A stretch of 49,493 nucleotides of DNA. Source: Lachnospiraceae bacterium. Lineage in GTDB: Bacteria; Bacillota; Clostridia; Lachnospirales; Lachnospiraceae. This document shows positions 1 through 8,504 of the stretch, piece after piece (the first letter of the stretch is position 1; each line of letters begins with the position of its first letter). Where the stretch lies: assembly GCA_022793195.1 (NCBI GenBank), contig JAAWCJ010000012.1:1-49493 (forward strand), read 5' to 3'. A program made the position numbers and the translations under genes. The notes beneath the pieces were generated by a model that saw nothing but the letters and a program-made list of their open reading frames with translations, had not been told where the DNA came from and did not search any database.

Positions 1-54
1 AAGATCCTCGTTAAAAGTAGATTTACAGTGTTGGCATAAAATCGTTTTCCCCAT
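1..54 (-). CDS. Start of a small zinc-ribbon-like protein, runs off left edge
   Basis: The minus strand has an ATG at 54-52 behind a strong ribosome binding site (GGAGGAGG). It reads MGKTILCQHCKSTFNEDL before the window ends. The CxxC pair (CQHC) suggests the first half of a zinc knuckle or ribbon. Only 18 residues are visible, so no function can be given. A good promoter lies upstream at 95-123. The gene sits just beyond the end of the tape-measure fragment and may belong to the same accessory region. Confidence 0.5.
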   Translation of the reverse strand, partial: MGKTILCQHCKSTFNEDL

Positions 55-94
55 AAATACCTCCTCCGTTTTTTTCCTTCTTAATTTATTTACA

Positions 95-123
95 ATTATA
101 TCATTGTCATTCCCTCTTGACAA
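95..123 (-). promoter_or_regulatory. Predicted sigma-A promoter for the left-edge gene
   Basis: On the minus strand TTGTCA (123-118) is followed after 17 nt by TATAAT (100-95). The -35 box overlaps the last codons of the tape-measure fragment. The fragment's reading frame therefore seems to have run into the regulatory region of a different gene. Confidence 0.5.
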
Positions 124-1025
124 CAGAAGCAGAGAGGGGACAGGGGAAGTTTTTTCGGTTATCTTGCCAAGCGGCAGTAGCTAAAACGGTTCTTCCAATA
201 TTGATTATGAAAGCGAAACTGGTATTCGTTGTAGCGGAGAATATATCGAGCGCTTTAGGATGTATTCTGACAGTGGGAGAGGAAGAGAATTTCTCCTCCA
301 GCAGTTCTTTCCGTTCCCTGGTCTGGGAGATCAGGCTGTCGTAGAACCCGGAGCCGGTTTTATTCCCGTAAGCTTCTTCCAAGTCCATGAAGGACCGGAC
401 CTTATCCCAGTAGACTTCCATCACCAGATTGGTCTTTCCGTATTCGTCTCCGAACCGGTCATTGATTTCTGTCTGGAGCTCAAGGAGCTGTTTCTTGATG
501 TTGTACGTCTCCGTTTCGTTGCCTTCGGCGTCCGATAAAGCCTGACGGAGCTCCTGATAGCGGGAGACGTAAGCCTCGACGGAGGCAGAGGATTCTTTAT
601 GAGCGTCGGCCGCCTCCGCTGTTTCCTGGCGGAGCTTCTCCTGGGAATGGATGAGCCATGAGATGCCTTGTACAGCCAGGTTTACTGCCAGGGAAATACC
701 GACGTTCGCAGCCATCGTTTTGAGGGCAGCGCCAAATTTAGAACCTGTGTCTACGGTGTTTTCCATCGCTTTACGTAGTTCGGATATACTAACATTAGAT
801 TCTTTAACTTTTTGCACAACTTCTACGACAGATTTTTCCACACCAGAAAATTTTTTTATTAATTCGTCAACATTAGCATTTTTAGCACCAATACTCTTAA
901 ATTCATCCACAAAACTTTTGGTATCCTTGGATACCTCCTTAAGCGATTCTTTCCACTCTGCAATCTTATCAAAGACAGTGGTTTTACTACCGCCAGAGCC
1001 ATAGTTTACAACATTGAAAAACTCT
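107..1025 (-). pseudogene. Phage tail tape-measure protein, internal fragment
   Basis: The minus-strand frame encodes about 300 residues with long amphipathic helices (ELRQALSDAEGNETE..., IKKQLLELQTEI) and a small hydrophobic stretch (AANVGISLAVNLAVQGISWL). This is typical of N-terminal regions of tail tape-measure proteins, which set tail length. Those proteins are normally 700-1500 residues, so this is a fragment. The coherent frame reaches back to about 1025 without a good start codon. After about position 300, downstream in its own direction, the tail-like helical character stops and the frame drifts into the promoter region of the left-edge gene before a stop at 107. I infer a decayed remnant related to the tail/lysis module at 4328-11264. 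The family call rests on composition and helical pattern, not on a search. Confidence 0.55.
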
Positions 1026-1072
1026 GATATAATGAGACAAAATCTTAGGAATTTTATTTCATGGAGGTAATG

Positions 1073-1513
1073 ATGTCTAAATTTGTAAGATTATGTGAAG
1101 CTTGTAAAAAAGAGAGTATTGGGAATCCAACGCTTAGTTCATCACTTATAGGACGTGGATATTCAATTTCTTTGAAAGAAGATGAATATATATGTAAATT
1201 TTGTGGAGGCACAGTCATTGATTTAAAAATGTTAAGTACAGATTATGATATTTTAACAGAAATCTCTACTGATCCCCAATTCATAGAATCCATGATCCAG
1301 CTGCAGGAATCGGACATTATTGAATATAACCTTAAAATGAGCCAGTTTAAAGCACAGGCTCCGCAGAAATCATCAGACGGTGTCCACTGCCCCAAATGCG
1401 GCTCCACAGACATCGGGGTGACAAACCGCGGCTATTCCCTGATGTGGGGGTTCATCGGCTCAGGCAAACCGATGAATGTCTGTAAAAAATGCGGTTACAA
1501 ATGGAAACCTTAA
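1073..1513 (+). CDS. Two-zinc-ribbon hypothetical protein
   Basis: The protein is about 146 residues with two pairs of CxxC knuckles. One set is near the N-terminus (CEAC ... CKFC) and one is at the C-terminus (CPKC ... CKKC, followed by GYKWKP). The final ribbon after [18 protein letters not shown] resembles the short C-terminal ribbons found in many Firmicutes and phage proteins. GGAGG at 1063-1067 best serves the ATG at 1073 (5 nt spacing); an in-frame ATG at 1070 is an alternative. The function is unknown and a nucleic-acid or protein-binding role is only a guess. It is divergent from the tape-measure fragment and may be cargo of the phage region. The first half is more AT-rich than the second, so it may be a composite. 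Confidence 0.75.
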   Translation: MSKFVRLCEACKKESIGNPTLSSSLIGRGYSISLKEDEYICKFCGGTVIDLKMLSTDYDILTEISTDPQFIESMIQLQESDIIEYNLKMSQFKAQAPQKSSDGVHCPKCGSTDIGVTNRGYSLMWGFIGSGKPMNVCKKCGYKWKP

Positions 1514-1599
1514 TAAGCTTAATCCTTCATATGAATCCCTCCTATTTTCGTATTTAATTTTATAACAATGAAACCTCTGCCATGTTTTCCCAAGCCACC

Positions 1600-1810
1600 G
1601 ACAGAGTTGTGTGGTATGTACTAAGTAGGGTAGTAGTGGACTCTACTAGTTGCCTCCCTATTCGCTTCTCAGGGCCTTTCGCCCAGGTTACGGATCATGT
1701 ATCTTGCAACGTGGCGCCATTACGCCGGCGCCCCGTTGTGTCTTGTCAGCCTCTCGCGCGGGATAACATCCCGGAACCATACTTCCGGTACACATTTAAG
1801 ATATGGAATA
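1600..1810 (-). ncRNA. Candidate structured non-coding RNA
   Basis: Consecutive compact hairpins occupy this stretch. Read on the minus strand they are CCGGAA-loop-TTCCGG, CGGGAT-GTT-ATCCCG, GGCGCC-loop-GGCGCC and GGGC-GAAA-GGCCC. The last has a GNRA-type loop on the minus strand but not on the plus strand, so I favour a minus-strand RNA. The open frames crossing it look like composition artefacts. No intron-encoded protein or reverse transcriptase is nearby. It may be part of a large phage-associated RNA, a group II intron remnant, or mRNA leader structure. I could not match it to a named family by eye. Confidence 0.35.
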
Positions 1811-1929
1811 AGGGAATCTGTTTTTCCCACCAAAGACTACGAATTGTGTTTCCCACGGAAAGGATTTCTCAACCGAAAAAACCTGCGCAGGATTCTGGCA
1901 GGGATTCCGCCAAAACAAAATAAAAACGC

Positions 1930-2149
1930 TTCTTGAGTTTCCGTATTTTGCATCCTGACAGGAAGAAGGTGGACTTTTTCATGGACAAAACTGTTAAAAA
2001 GCGCCAGTACTTAGAATTCTGGAACGAAAAGTGAACAGAATTCTTTAGTACCGCTGCAGCTTTTTCCAAGCGGGAGCGTGTTTTGGAATGAAAAATTCCA
2101 CCTTCTTCCTATCATCTTTTCTAAATACAAAAATACGGAAACTCAAGAA
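1930..2149. repeat. 220-bp long palindromic element (MITE-like)
   Basis: Nested inverted arms pair across the whole element. TTCTTGAGTTTCCGTATTTTG (1930-1950) pairs with 2128-2149. A 23-nt block starting AGGAAGAAGGTGGA (1960-1982) pairs with 2088-2110. GTACTtAGAATTCTG (2007-2021) pairs with 2036-2052. The apex is near 2028. No coding capacity, promoter or T-tract is evident and no clear target duplication flanks it. A non-autonomous transposable element or a long regulatory hairpin are both possible. The rest of the 1514-2295 gap holds the RNA candidate and, near 2213-2262, a GC-rich stretch whose role I cannot see. Confidence 0.7.
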
Positions 2150-2295
2150 ACACTTGTATTTCCTTCATACCGCTAGTATACTTACAGTAGTACTACTGGA
2201 TTGATTTTCCATCGGGGCCGGCCCACAAGAATCTACAAGGCCGGGCAGGGGAAAGTCAGTCGGAGACAAAAAAATATCATTAAGGGAGCATGTAT

Positions 2296-4305
2296 ATGAA
2301 ACAGAGGAAAGAAAGTGCTGCCTATGCCGGCGTAACCAGGCGCGGCTGGGGTATTACAGGAAAGCTGGTATCAGCCATTGTCGGGAGTGTTGTGATCGCA
2401 GTGGCGATTTTGTTTGCAGTGGTTTATTTTCAGATGTCACACGCATTGTTGGATAAGAGTGAAGCTCTGTTGCAAACCACCACAGACAAGACGCTCCAGG
2501 AAACGAAAGCCTGGATGAACAGTACATTGACTATGCTGGAAGCCCAACGGGATACCATCGAATATGAGGACATGGACGTCCCCGCCATGATGGATTATAT
2601 TAAACATACTGTGGATCAGAATGACGCTTATCCTGCAGGGCTGTATGTGGCGCTGACAGATGGTTCGCTGTACCACGCCTCTTTTGTACCCGGGCCGGAT
2701 TTCGATGCCACTGCAAAAAGCTGGTATCAGGATGGCCTTGAGTCGGAAGATTTTATTCTGGGAGATGTGTATTTTGATGAAGACAGTCAGTCTTACGTGG
2801 TGGGCGCATCCGGTGTGTTGAAAGGCCGGGACGGCGAAGTACGGGGGGTCGCCGCCGCAGACGTGTATCTGGATTCCATTTCTAAAATCGTCAGCGGAGT
2901 CCAGATAGAGGATACCGGCGGTATTTTCCTGGTGGATACCAGGACGGATACCATTATCGGCCACCGTGACAAAGAGATTACCGGACAAAGCTTAAGTAAA
3001 ATGGAAGAGGGCATGTATGCTTACGCCAGCGAGCAGATCCGCGGGGGAAAGACAGGCTTGTCCCTCTATAAAAATACATATATCCAGGTGGAAAATATCC
3101 CGGGCAGCGACTGGACGGCAGTTGCCTATGTATCCCGGGGAGAGGTTTTGCAGGAGCTGCATCAGCTGACCGGCAGTATGTTGGCGGTGGCGGTTCTGGC
3201 TGTGCTGATATTGATTGTTTTGGTGGTGATTCAGGTACGGCGTGTCATTGGCCGGCCGGTGAAAGAGTTGAGTATGGTGGCCACCAGGATAGCTGCCGGG
3301 GATCTGGATCAGTCCATCCACTATCAATCCAGGGATGAGCTGGGTGTGTTGGCAGATGATTTTAACCAAGTTACTCTGAGACTTCGGGAATATGTAACTT
3401 ATATTAAAGAGATTTCAGAGAAACTTTTGGAAATTGCTGCCGGAAATCTGGCATTTACGCTGGAAAATGAATATACCGGCGAATTTGAGAAAATCAAAGC
3501 AGCCCTGGATGAAATTTCCCATGCGTTGAATGGCACCATGGGACAAATCCGTACTGTTTCCAAAGATGTAGCCGTCGGTGCTGAGCAGGTTTCCGGAGGC
3601 GCAATGACATTGTCCCAGGGCTCCACGGAGCAGGCGGCCGAGGTGGAGACTTTGGCCGGTCATATTGGGGCTGTGTCCGACAGTGTACATAGGATTGCCA
3701 AAGGCGCCGAAGAAGCCAGCCGTATCTCTCAGGAGGTAAAGAGCGGACTGTTATCCAGCAACGATAAAATGCGGAATATGACGGTGGTGATTCAGCGGAT
3801 CAGTGAAAAATCCACGGAAATCCATAAAATTGTCAAGACCATTGAGGATATTGCTTTCCAGACAAATATCCTGGCTCTAAATGCAGCCGTGGAGGCGGCC
3901 AGGGCGGGAACTGCCGGAAAAGGCTTTGCAGTGGTTGCGGACGAGGTTCGTGCGCTGGCTGGAAAATCTTCTGCGGCTGCCCAGGAAACCACGATGCTGC
4001 TGCGTGAGACTGTGGATTCCATGGACGAAGGCGTACGTGCTGCCCAGGATACTGCCGATTCCATGCTGGAGGTAGTGGCCCATGCGGACGAGATGAATAA
4101 ACTGATTGACGGTATCGCGGACTACACAAGGCAGCAGGATGCCAATGCCGCAGAGATCACTCGTGGAATTGAACAGATTTCCACAGTTGTCCAGACGAAT
4201 GTGGCTACGGCAGAAAAGAGCGCCGCCGCCAGCGAAGAGTTGTCAGGCCAGGCCACCACGCTGCGGGAGATGGTTGCCAAGTTCCGTTTGCAGGATAAGG
4301 ATTAA
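2296..4305 (+). CDS. Methyl-accepting chemotaxis protein (dCache-HAMP-MA)
   Basis: This transmembrane chemoreceptor of about 669 residues would signal to CheA/CheW. An N-terminal transmembrane helix (about residues 20-47) is followed by an extracellular sensor of about 240 residues of dCache type. A second transmembrane helix near 295-317 leads to a HAMP linker ([11 protein letters not shown]...) and a cytoplasmic signalling domain. That domain contains the conserved hairpin tip ([20 protein letters not shown]), followed by [15 protein letters not shown]. The start at 2296 is preferred over 2290 because GGGAG (2284-2288) then sits 7 nt upstream. No C-terminal pentapeptide for CheR/CheB docking is present. 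The ligand is unknown; dCache receptors often bind amino acids or organic acids. It is monocistronic and faces the endolysin gene convergently, and is probably unrelated to the phage module. Confidence 0.95.
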   Translation: MKQRKESAAYAGVTRRGWGITGKLVSAIVGSVVIAVAILFAVVYFQMSHALLDKSEALLQTTTDKTLQETKAWMNSTLTMLEAQRDTIEYEDMDVPAMMDYIKHTVDQNDAYPAGLYVALTDGSLYHASFVPGPDFDATAKSWYQDGLESEDFILGDVYFDEDSQSYVVGASGVLKGRDGEVRGVAAADVYLDSISKIVSGVQIEDTGGIFLVDTRTDTIIGHRDKEITGQSLSKMEEGMYAYASEQIRGGKTGLSLYKNTYIQVENIPGSDWTAVAYVSRGEVLQELHQLTGSMLAVAVLAVLILIVLVVIQVRRVIGRPVKELSMVATRIAAGDLDQSIHYQSRDELGVLADDFNQVTLRLREYVTYIKEISEKLLEIAAGNLAFTLENEYTGEFEKIKAALDEISHALNGTMGQIRTVSKDVAVGAEQVSGGAMTLSQGSTEQAAEVETLAGHIGAVSDSVHRIAKGAEEASRISQEVKSGLLSSNDKMRNMTVVIQRISEKSTEIHKIVKTIEDIAFQTNILALNAAVEAARAGTAGKGFAVVADEVRALAGKSSAAAQETTMLLRETVDSMDEGVRAAQDTADSMLEVVAHADEMNKLIDGIADYTRQQDANAAEITRGIEQISTVVQTNVATAEKSAAASEELSGQATTLREMVAKFRLQDKD

Positions 4306-4327
4306 TCCCCTTCTCGATTTAGAAACG

Positions 4328-5092
4328 TTACCGGAGGTATTTGGGCCAGACATATCCGGCCAGGCCTCCGGTTTCGATTTTATACCAGATGTCACCGTCC
4401 GGGTCTTTGCCGGTTCCGGTGATCTTTACAGTGGTCCCGCCTTTTATTGTTCCCAGAATCGCTCCGTTTGGCGTACGTCTGAAATTCAGGGATGAGCAGC
4501 CTGTGACGGTTGCACTTCGGTTCTCCTCTTTGTCTGCGGCAGACTCTCCATGGCGGGCTTCAAGGCCGAATCCCTCAATGATTCCTCTGGCAATGGCCTG
4601 GGAAACAGCCTTTTTGTTTTCTCTGTATAATGCCATGTCGGCTGCGCTGTCGTAAAAGCAGACTTCGATCAGGGCATAATCAATTCCAAGCTTCAGGGCT
4701 GTGTTCATGTTTAAAAGGTCGCTTCGGCGCACGATTCCGTTATTTCCACGTTTTTTGAAACCTGTGGCCGCCACATTTCTTACGATGGCCTGTTCCACAG
4801 AAATTCCACCTTTGTAGGCGCTGTGGAGCTGGACACTGGTTCCTCTGCCTCCTCCCGCATTGAAATGTACCTCAAAGATATAGCGGTAGTCTTTTAAGTT
4901 TACTTTCAGACAGCCGTTTTTGTTGTCCAGGTACATATCTCGTTCATAAGGATATGTAGTTACTTCTGCATAAGGGGATAAGAGTGTCCGGAGGCTCTTT
5001 ACCAGGTCGATATTCAGGTCGCCTTCGTTTACCCCCGTCGCTTTGCAGGCGTTATATCCCGGCCTGTGGCCGGAAACCAGTAAGATTTTCAT
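4328..5092 (-). CDS. N-acetylmuramoyl-L-alanine amidase endolysin with SH3 domain
   Basis: The protein is about 254 residues. It has an Amidase_3 catalytic domain with zinc and catalytic residues visible in SGHRPGYN (His), GVNEGDLN (Glu), FEVHFNAG (His) and LIEVCFYD (Glu). A linker leads to a C-terminal bacterial SH3 domain that starts around SATVTGCSSLNFRRTP and ends GYVWPKYLR. It would cleave the amide bond between MurNAc and the stem peptide. There is no signal peptide, as expected for an endolysin released by a holin. The start at 5092 is fixed by the ATGA overlap with the holin stop; longer frames would overlap the holin gene. It is the last gene of the leftward tail/lysis operon. Confidence 0.92.
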   Translation of the reverse strand: MKILLVSGHRPGYNACKATGVNEGDLNIDLVKSLRTLLSPYAEVTTYPYERDMYLDNKNGCLKVNLKDYRYIFEVHFNAGGGRGTSVQLHSAYKGGISVEQAIVRNVAATGFKKRGNNGIVRRSDLLNMNTALKLGIDYALIEVCFYDSAADMALYRENKKAVSQAIARGIIEGFGLEARHGESAADKEENRSATVTGCSSLNFRRTPNGAILGTIKGGTTVKITGTGKDPDGDIWYKIETGGLAGYVWPKYLR

Positions 5093-5574
5093 ATTTCGTC
5101 CCTGCCTTTCATTTCTGTTTTTTCTACTTTGTGTTTCAGCACGGCAATGTATTTTGCCAGCCATGCCGGCACCGGTGCGCCCATGCGCCCGGCATTTTCA
5201 ATGACAGACAGCATCTCGTTGAGCAGATACCAGACTGTCACCATCAGGCCGAATACTGCTGTTTCAGGCATCTCATAGCCCAGGGAAGAAGCCATATTCA
5301 CAATGACATAATCTGCAGCCATGGCTACGGCGATTACGCACAAGTAACCCACTTTTTTTATAATTCCCTTGACGCCTTTTTTGCTGTTCCATCCGTAGGC
5401 GGGATCTTCGGGATGGTCCACTGCCTCCACCTTTCCGGCCATCATGCCGGTGACATAGTCCGCCGCCATCATGCCCATCAGAAGGAGGAGTACTGGAAAC
5501 AGGAGGCCCAGTTTTGCGCTGATGTAAGCCAGTGCACCGGATATCAATACCTGTGTCATTTCTATAGGTTTCAT
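5089..5574 (-). CDS. Phage holin, Cp-1/toxin-secretion family
   Basis: This 161-residue membrane protein has about three hydrophobic segments: LISGALAYISAKLGLLFPVLLLL, then VGYLCVIAVAMAADYVI, then AVFGLMVTVWYLL. Between them is the hallmark GWNSKKGVKGIIKK segment of the phage_holin_4_1 family. Holins form membrane lesions that let the endolysin reach peptidoglycan. It overlaps the amidase gene by 4 bp, so the two are translationally coupled. The C-terminal tail is charged (KHKVEKTEMKGRDE), as usual for the family. Confidence 0.93.
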   Translation of the reverse strand: MKPIEMTQVLISGALAYISAKLGLLFPVLLLLMGMMAADYVTGMMAGKVEAVDHPEDPAYGWNSKKGVKGIIKKVGYLCVIAVAMAADYVIVNMASSLGYEMPETAVFGLMVTVWYLLNEMLSVIENAGRMGAPVPAWLAKYIAVLKHKVEKTEMKGRDEI

Positions 5575-5603
5575 TTTTTCAGTCCTTTCGTCAGTATTAA
5601 GAG

Positions 5604-5969
5604 TTATTCCAGTTCCCGGTTGACTGCTTCGATTACGTCAGAAAGGCTGGATTCATTCAGATAATCTGCATATTCCCCCAGCTCTTTTTTGGTGCGGGCA
5701 AGAAGCTCTTCCCGGGAGCAGGTTTTTAAATGTTTTATTTCTTCGGCAGTCAGATCGGTGCGTTCCGGGAGAAGCTCCCCGGCTGCGCCGTTTTTCCGGG
5801 CAGCCAGGACTTCTCTGATATACAACTCGTAATGCTCCCTGCAGCAGGCCAGGGATCTCCAGTTTCCCGTGGCCGCGCAGTAGGAGCAGCTGTAATATTT
5901 TTTCCGGCCACCGCCTTTACCTAAACTGCATTTGGAATATTTGCAGATGGTATTCGCTTTCATGGCCAT
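5604..5969 (-). CDS. Small cysteine-rich phage protein
   Basis: About 120 residues. The N-terminal half carries zinc-binding-like residues (CKYSKC ... CSYC ... CC-REH), and the C-terminal half is helical and charged (LLARTKKELGEYADYLNESS). Small proteins of this composition are common in tail or lysis regions of clostridial prophages, but no function is established to my knowledge. Start is uncertain: ATG at 5969 or 5963, neither with a clear ribosome binding site. It begins 12 bp after the tail-tube gene stop and is probably co-transcribed. Confidence 0.75.
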   Translation of the reverse strand: MAMKANTICKYSKCSLGKGGGRKKYYSCSYCAATGNWRSLACCREHYELYIREVLAARKNGAAGELLPERTDLTAEEIKHLKTCSREELLARTKKELGEYADYLNESSLSDVIEAVNRELE

Positions 5970-5981
5970 TATTTTGCCGGC

Positions 5982-6800
5982 TTACAGGGCGACGGCGTCC
6001 TCCTCGTCAAATACGATGAAATCCCAAAGCCTCTTTGTGGCAGAAGAGCCGCATCCACCGGACAGGGCCTCGAATTCCATACTCTGTACAGAAGGATCAT
6101 TGCCGAATGCCAGGTCGAAGTTGCCTGCTGCTTTTGCCTTGGGGTATACGATTTTAGCGTAGTAGCTCTTTTCCGTACAGATGTCCTTGGCGAAGCAGTC
6201 GGCCACCAACATTCCGGTTGCGGAGAATCTGTCTTCCCGGTTGCTGATCTTCTTGGCGTCATTGACTTCGATGTCATAGAAGGTATAAACGGTTTCTCCG
6301 GCAGCAAAGGCTCCTGTGGGAAGCGTCAGTTTCTTTGTGGAAGGATCATACTGGAACGCTTCATCGGAAGCGGTCGCAGCGATGGGGTAGGAGCGGCCTA
6401 CGGTGCCGTCGGAATTCCTCTTGTAGATGTAAGGGATTTCATTTCCAACAGCGCCCACCGGTTTGATGGCCACATCGGCGCTTACGCCGTCTGTCGTGGT
6501 GAGCATAAAGAAATGTCTGGGGACAACCGTGGTGCCCTGTACGATTTCAGAACCCACCTGCATGGCCATAACACCGTCCACGATGGAACCGTTTGTGGCG
6601 GTGATCCTGCTTGCCTTATTTCTGTCGGCAGAACCGATCTTTACGCCATTTTTACCAGTTGCGTATACAGTTTCCTGTTCATTGGTCATGGTTGCTTCCT
6701 GGAGGTCGTCCACTACGAACTGGCATACTCCTGTATCCAGGTCAAAAAAGCTGATACGCTCCATGTTCTGTACGATATACTTGTTAGAATTTACACTCAT
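5982..6800 (-). CDS. Phage tail-tube-like major structural protein
   Basis: The protein has 272 residues. The N-terminus (NKYIVQNMERISFFDLDTG), followed by TNEQETVYATGKNGVKIGSADRNKAS, is typical of major tail or tube proteins of clostridial siphophages. The middle is beta-rich (FFMLTTTDGVSADV..., GAFAAGETVYTFYDIEV). Start at 6800 is chosen because AAAGGAG precedes it, whereas the frame is open further upstream without a binding site. A hairpin in the leader (6843-6872) may protect the message of this presumably abundant protein. Its place after putative tail-completion and chaperone-like genes fits a tail operon. A capsid role cannot be excluded from sequence alone. Confidence 0.7.
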   Translation of the reverse strand: MSVNSNKYIVQNMERISFFDLDTGVCQFVVDDLQEATMTNEQETVYATGKNGVKIGSADRNKASRITATNGSIVDGVMAMQVGSEIVQGTTVVPRHFFMLTTTDGVSADVAIKPVGAVGNEIPYIYKRNSDGTVGRSYPIAATASDEAFQYDPSTKKLTLPTGAFAAGETVYTFYDIEVNDAKKISNREDRFSATGMLVADCFAKDICTEKSYYAKIVYPKAKAAGNFDLAFGNDPSVQSMEFEALSGGCGSSATKRLWDFIVFDEEDAVAL

Positions 6801-6842
6801 TGTTTTTCTCCTTTCAAATAAAAAAGATTGTGCTCCGACTGC

Positions 6843-6872
6843 GGCGGCTTGCGTCAGCAAGATTATTCCGCC
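6843..6872 (-). other. Leader hairpin ahead of the tail-tube gene
   Basis: On the minus strand GGCGG-aataat-CTTGC-TGAC-GCAAG-CCGCC forms a two-part stem between the upstream stop codon and the ribosome binding site at about 6808. It lacks a U-tract, so it is more likely an mRNA-stabilising 5' hairpin than a terminator. Confidence 0.45.
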
Positions 6873-7643
6873 TTATTTGTGCAGGTCGGGAATCAGGTTT
6901 AAGATATGTTTGTCTTTCATTTTGCTGCTGTCGATCGTTCCGTGATAAATACCGGACAGGATATGGTCCCGTTCCCTGCCGTAGGTGATGAAGTAATAAG
7001 ACTCATACAGAAGGCTTAAGGGCAGCTCCAAAACAGAGGTATAGTCATATTTGAAGCCGGGGCTGTTGACGCAGTATTTGATCATGTTGGAGATTACGGA
7101 TTTGTTCCCGGTTTTGCCGTTCTGGTATTCTTTGGCCAGTTTTTTCTGTTTCCGGCGCATCCGGTCGATCAGAAACTGTTTGGCGGTTTTATTCCCCACA
7201 TCATATTCCACCTGTTCACTGATAAAGTGGATGTACCGCAGATAGGTGGCTATCTGCCGGAAAATGGCTTCGTCGATGATAAAATCGGGGTCGGACTGGT
7301 TTACCAGAACTTTTTTCCCATCCTTTTCGTTGACATATTTCAGAAAAGACGTGAAGTCTGTTTTTCCAAATAGTATGCAGGAAAGTTCAGGAGAAATCCG
7401 GGAGGTACAATCAAAGAACAGGTCATAGTCTGTCATCGTCTGGTAGTCAATGCCTTTGTCATCCAGCTCCACGGCGACATCATAAGGCTTCCTTGTGAAC
7501 AGGTTCAGCGCCTGATAGTAGAGCTCTTCCCCAAAATCCATAATTTCATAAATCCTAGGATTGAAGACAGTCAGGTATTGATTAATCCGATAGCCCTTTC
7601 CTCCGATCACATGGGTAAGTTCATCAATGCCGTACCTGTTCAT
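6873..7643 (-). CDS. Unknown phage protein, possibly tail assembly chaperone-like
   Basis: A 256-residue soluble protein overlapping the upstream gene by 4 bp (ATGA at 7643-7640). No catalytic motif is recognised. The middle part is lysine-rich (RMRRKQKKLAKEYQNGKTGNK). The C-terminal part contains SVISNMIKYCVNSPGFKYDY, then ... SLLYESYYFITYGRERDHILSGIYHGTIDSSKM. The pattern 'visit of a short helical region then GIYxGTIDxSK' resembles C-terminal parts of tail-assembly-chaperone-type proteins in large clostridial and Bacillus phages. The position just before the tail-tube gene supports a tail role. Confidence in it being a real gene is high, but low for the role. Confidence 0.7.
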   Translation of the reverse strand: MNRYGIDELTHVIGGKGYRINQYLTVFNPRIYEIMDFGEELYYQALNLFTRKPYDVAVELDDKGIDYQTMTDYDLFFDCTSRISPELSCILFGKTDFTSFLKYVNEKDGKKVLVNQSDPDFIIDEAIFRQIATYLRYIHFISEQVEYDVGNKTAKQFLIDRMRRKQKKLAKEYQNGKTGNKSVISNMIKYCVNSPGFKYDYTSVLELPLSLLYESYYFITYGRERDHILSGIYHGTIDSSKMKDKHILNLIPDLHK

Positions 7644-8122
7644 AACCGGTTAATCTCCCGGCAGCAGAATTTCAGGGTACGGGCAGGGCAGCCGTTTGGC
7701 AGGATGCTTTCCAAATCGGAAACGTATTCCAGAGGACTGGCTCCGTAAGTGGGATTTTGGCCAAAAATCCCGGCCAGGATGGAAGCGATATGATCGGTTC
7801 GTGTCATGGCTGTATCGGAGGACAGCCGCATCTGTTCAGGGCGGACGATCACATGGAAAGTGATCGCCATGTCCTTAAGAAGCGGGTTTTTAGATTCCGT
7901 TTCCGGTATATCGACAGCAAAAGTGAGGAGGCATGGCTCCTCGGTTTCAAGTTCCGAAGACCTTAAGTGTGGAAAAATATTTTGATAAATCAGCCCGTCT
8001 CTGTTTTCGAGATAAGTTTTGTCGATGGCTGCGATGAGCGCACAACTTAAGGAATCGTCCTCATTGTAAAGAAGATCCTGTAGGATCTTTTGTTTGTAAG
8101 CGGCGATGGCTGTTTTTGCCAT
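7640..8122 (-). CDS. Phage head-tail or tail-completion-like protein
   Basis: The protein has 160 residues. The start at 8122 is supported by GGAGGTG about 6 nt upstream; the TTG just before it is not needed. The layout is an N-terminal helix (IAAYKQKILQDLLYNEDDSL), then IAAIDKTYLENRDGLIYQNIFP, then beta-rich CLLTFAVDIPETES and MAITFHVIVRPEQM, and a helix with TRTDHIASILAGIFG. This matches the usual layout of small tail-terminator/completion proteins in Firmicutes phages. It is translationally coupled to the next gene. It is the first gene after the long palindrome that separates it from the polymerase gene. Confidence 0.65.
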   Translation of the reverse strand: MAKTAIAAYKQKILQDLLYNEDDSLSCALIAAIDKTYLENRDGLIYQNIFPHLRSSELETEEPCLLTFAVDIPETESKNPLLKDMAITFHVIVRPEQMRLSSDTAMTRTDHIASILAGIFGQNPTYGASPLEYVSDLESILPNGCPARTLKFCCREINRL

Positions 8123-8154
8123 CAAAAATCACCTCCCGGTTTTTATGAAGATTT

Positions 8155-8402
8155 GTAGCGGAGCCTCTGTGAAATATCTGGAATCTATACACGTCCACCG
8201 CCTGTCCCTGCGTCTGTCCGGTAGGCAGATTCTGCAGGTTTTGTGAGTATAGTGCGTCGGCTTCCGCTGACCTGCTTCTATGGAAGCGGAAGTTGACGGC
8301 AAAAGGCGACGCAACAAAACCAAAAAATCAACGTGGACAGACGCAGGGACAGGCGGCGGACGTGTACAGGTGTTAAAATTACTGATATTTTACAGAAGTT
8401 AC
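8155..8402 (-). repeat. Long stem-loop: 31-bp inverted repeat with nested inner stems
   Basis: Arm 8189-8219 (ACACGTCC then CCGCCTGTCCCTGCGTCTGTCC after one base) and arm 8335-8365 are inverted copies with a single difference in 31. The difference is an A-C mismatch in plus-strand RNA but a G-U wobble in minus-strand RNA, the direction of the phage operon. Inside, GCGTCG (8254-8259) pairs with 8307-8312 and CTTCCGCT (8261-8268) pairs with 8285-8292. Weaker pairing (TCTGTgAAATATC against its inverse) extends the structure to about 8155-8402. The 8126-8504 gap has no other gene. It could be an RNA processing site, an attenuator, an origin or packaging-like site, or an inserted MITE. Confidence 0.75.
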
Positions 8403-8412
8403 GCCATGATCT

Positions 8413-8451
8413 CCGTCCCTTCCGGATGCCGGCATGTTCCGGGAGGGACGG
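8413..8451. other. GC-rich hairpin downstream of the polymerase gene
   Basis: CCGTCCC (8413-8419) pairs with GGGACGG (8445-8451), and an inner CCGG/CCGG pair sits around a GCCGGC core. On the plus strand it is followed by AAAAA; on the minus strand Ts precede it. It is therefore not a standard terminator for the leftward operon and may belong to the adjacent large stem-loop. Confidence 0.45.
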
Positions 8452-8504
8452 AAAAATGAAGGCAGGAATCCAAACAAATGTTCCTGTTCATATAACGGAT
8501 TTTA

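Noticed and set aside
1582..1936. Open frames on the plus strand in the gap before the chemoreceptor
   Set aside because: The stretch is made of hairpins, the frames have no binding sites, and the composition is not protein-like.
1600..2149. Retron or intact group II intron
   Set aside because: No reverse transcriptase or maturase gene is within the neighbourhood and no domain V-like hairpin was seen.
2160..2295. Cyclic-di-GMP riboswitch before the chemoreceptor gene
   Set aside because: I looked for the GEMM core elements and could not align them; only an unassigned GC-rich stretch is present.
8413..8451. Terminator for the polymerase gene
   Set aside because: The hairpin has its T-run on the wrong side for leftward transcription.
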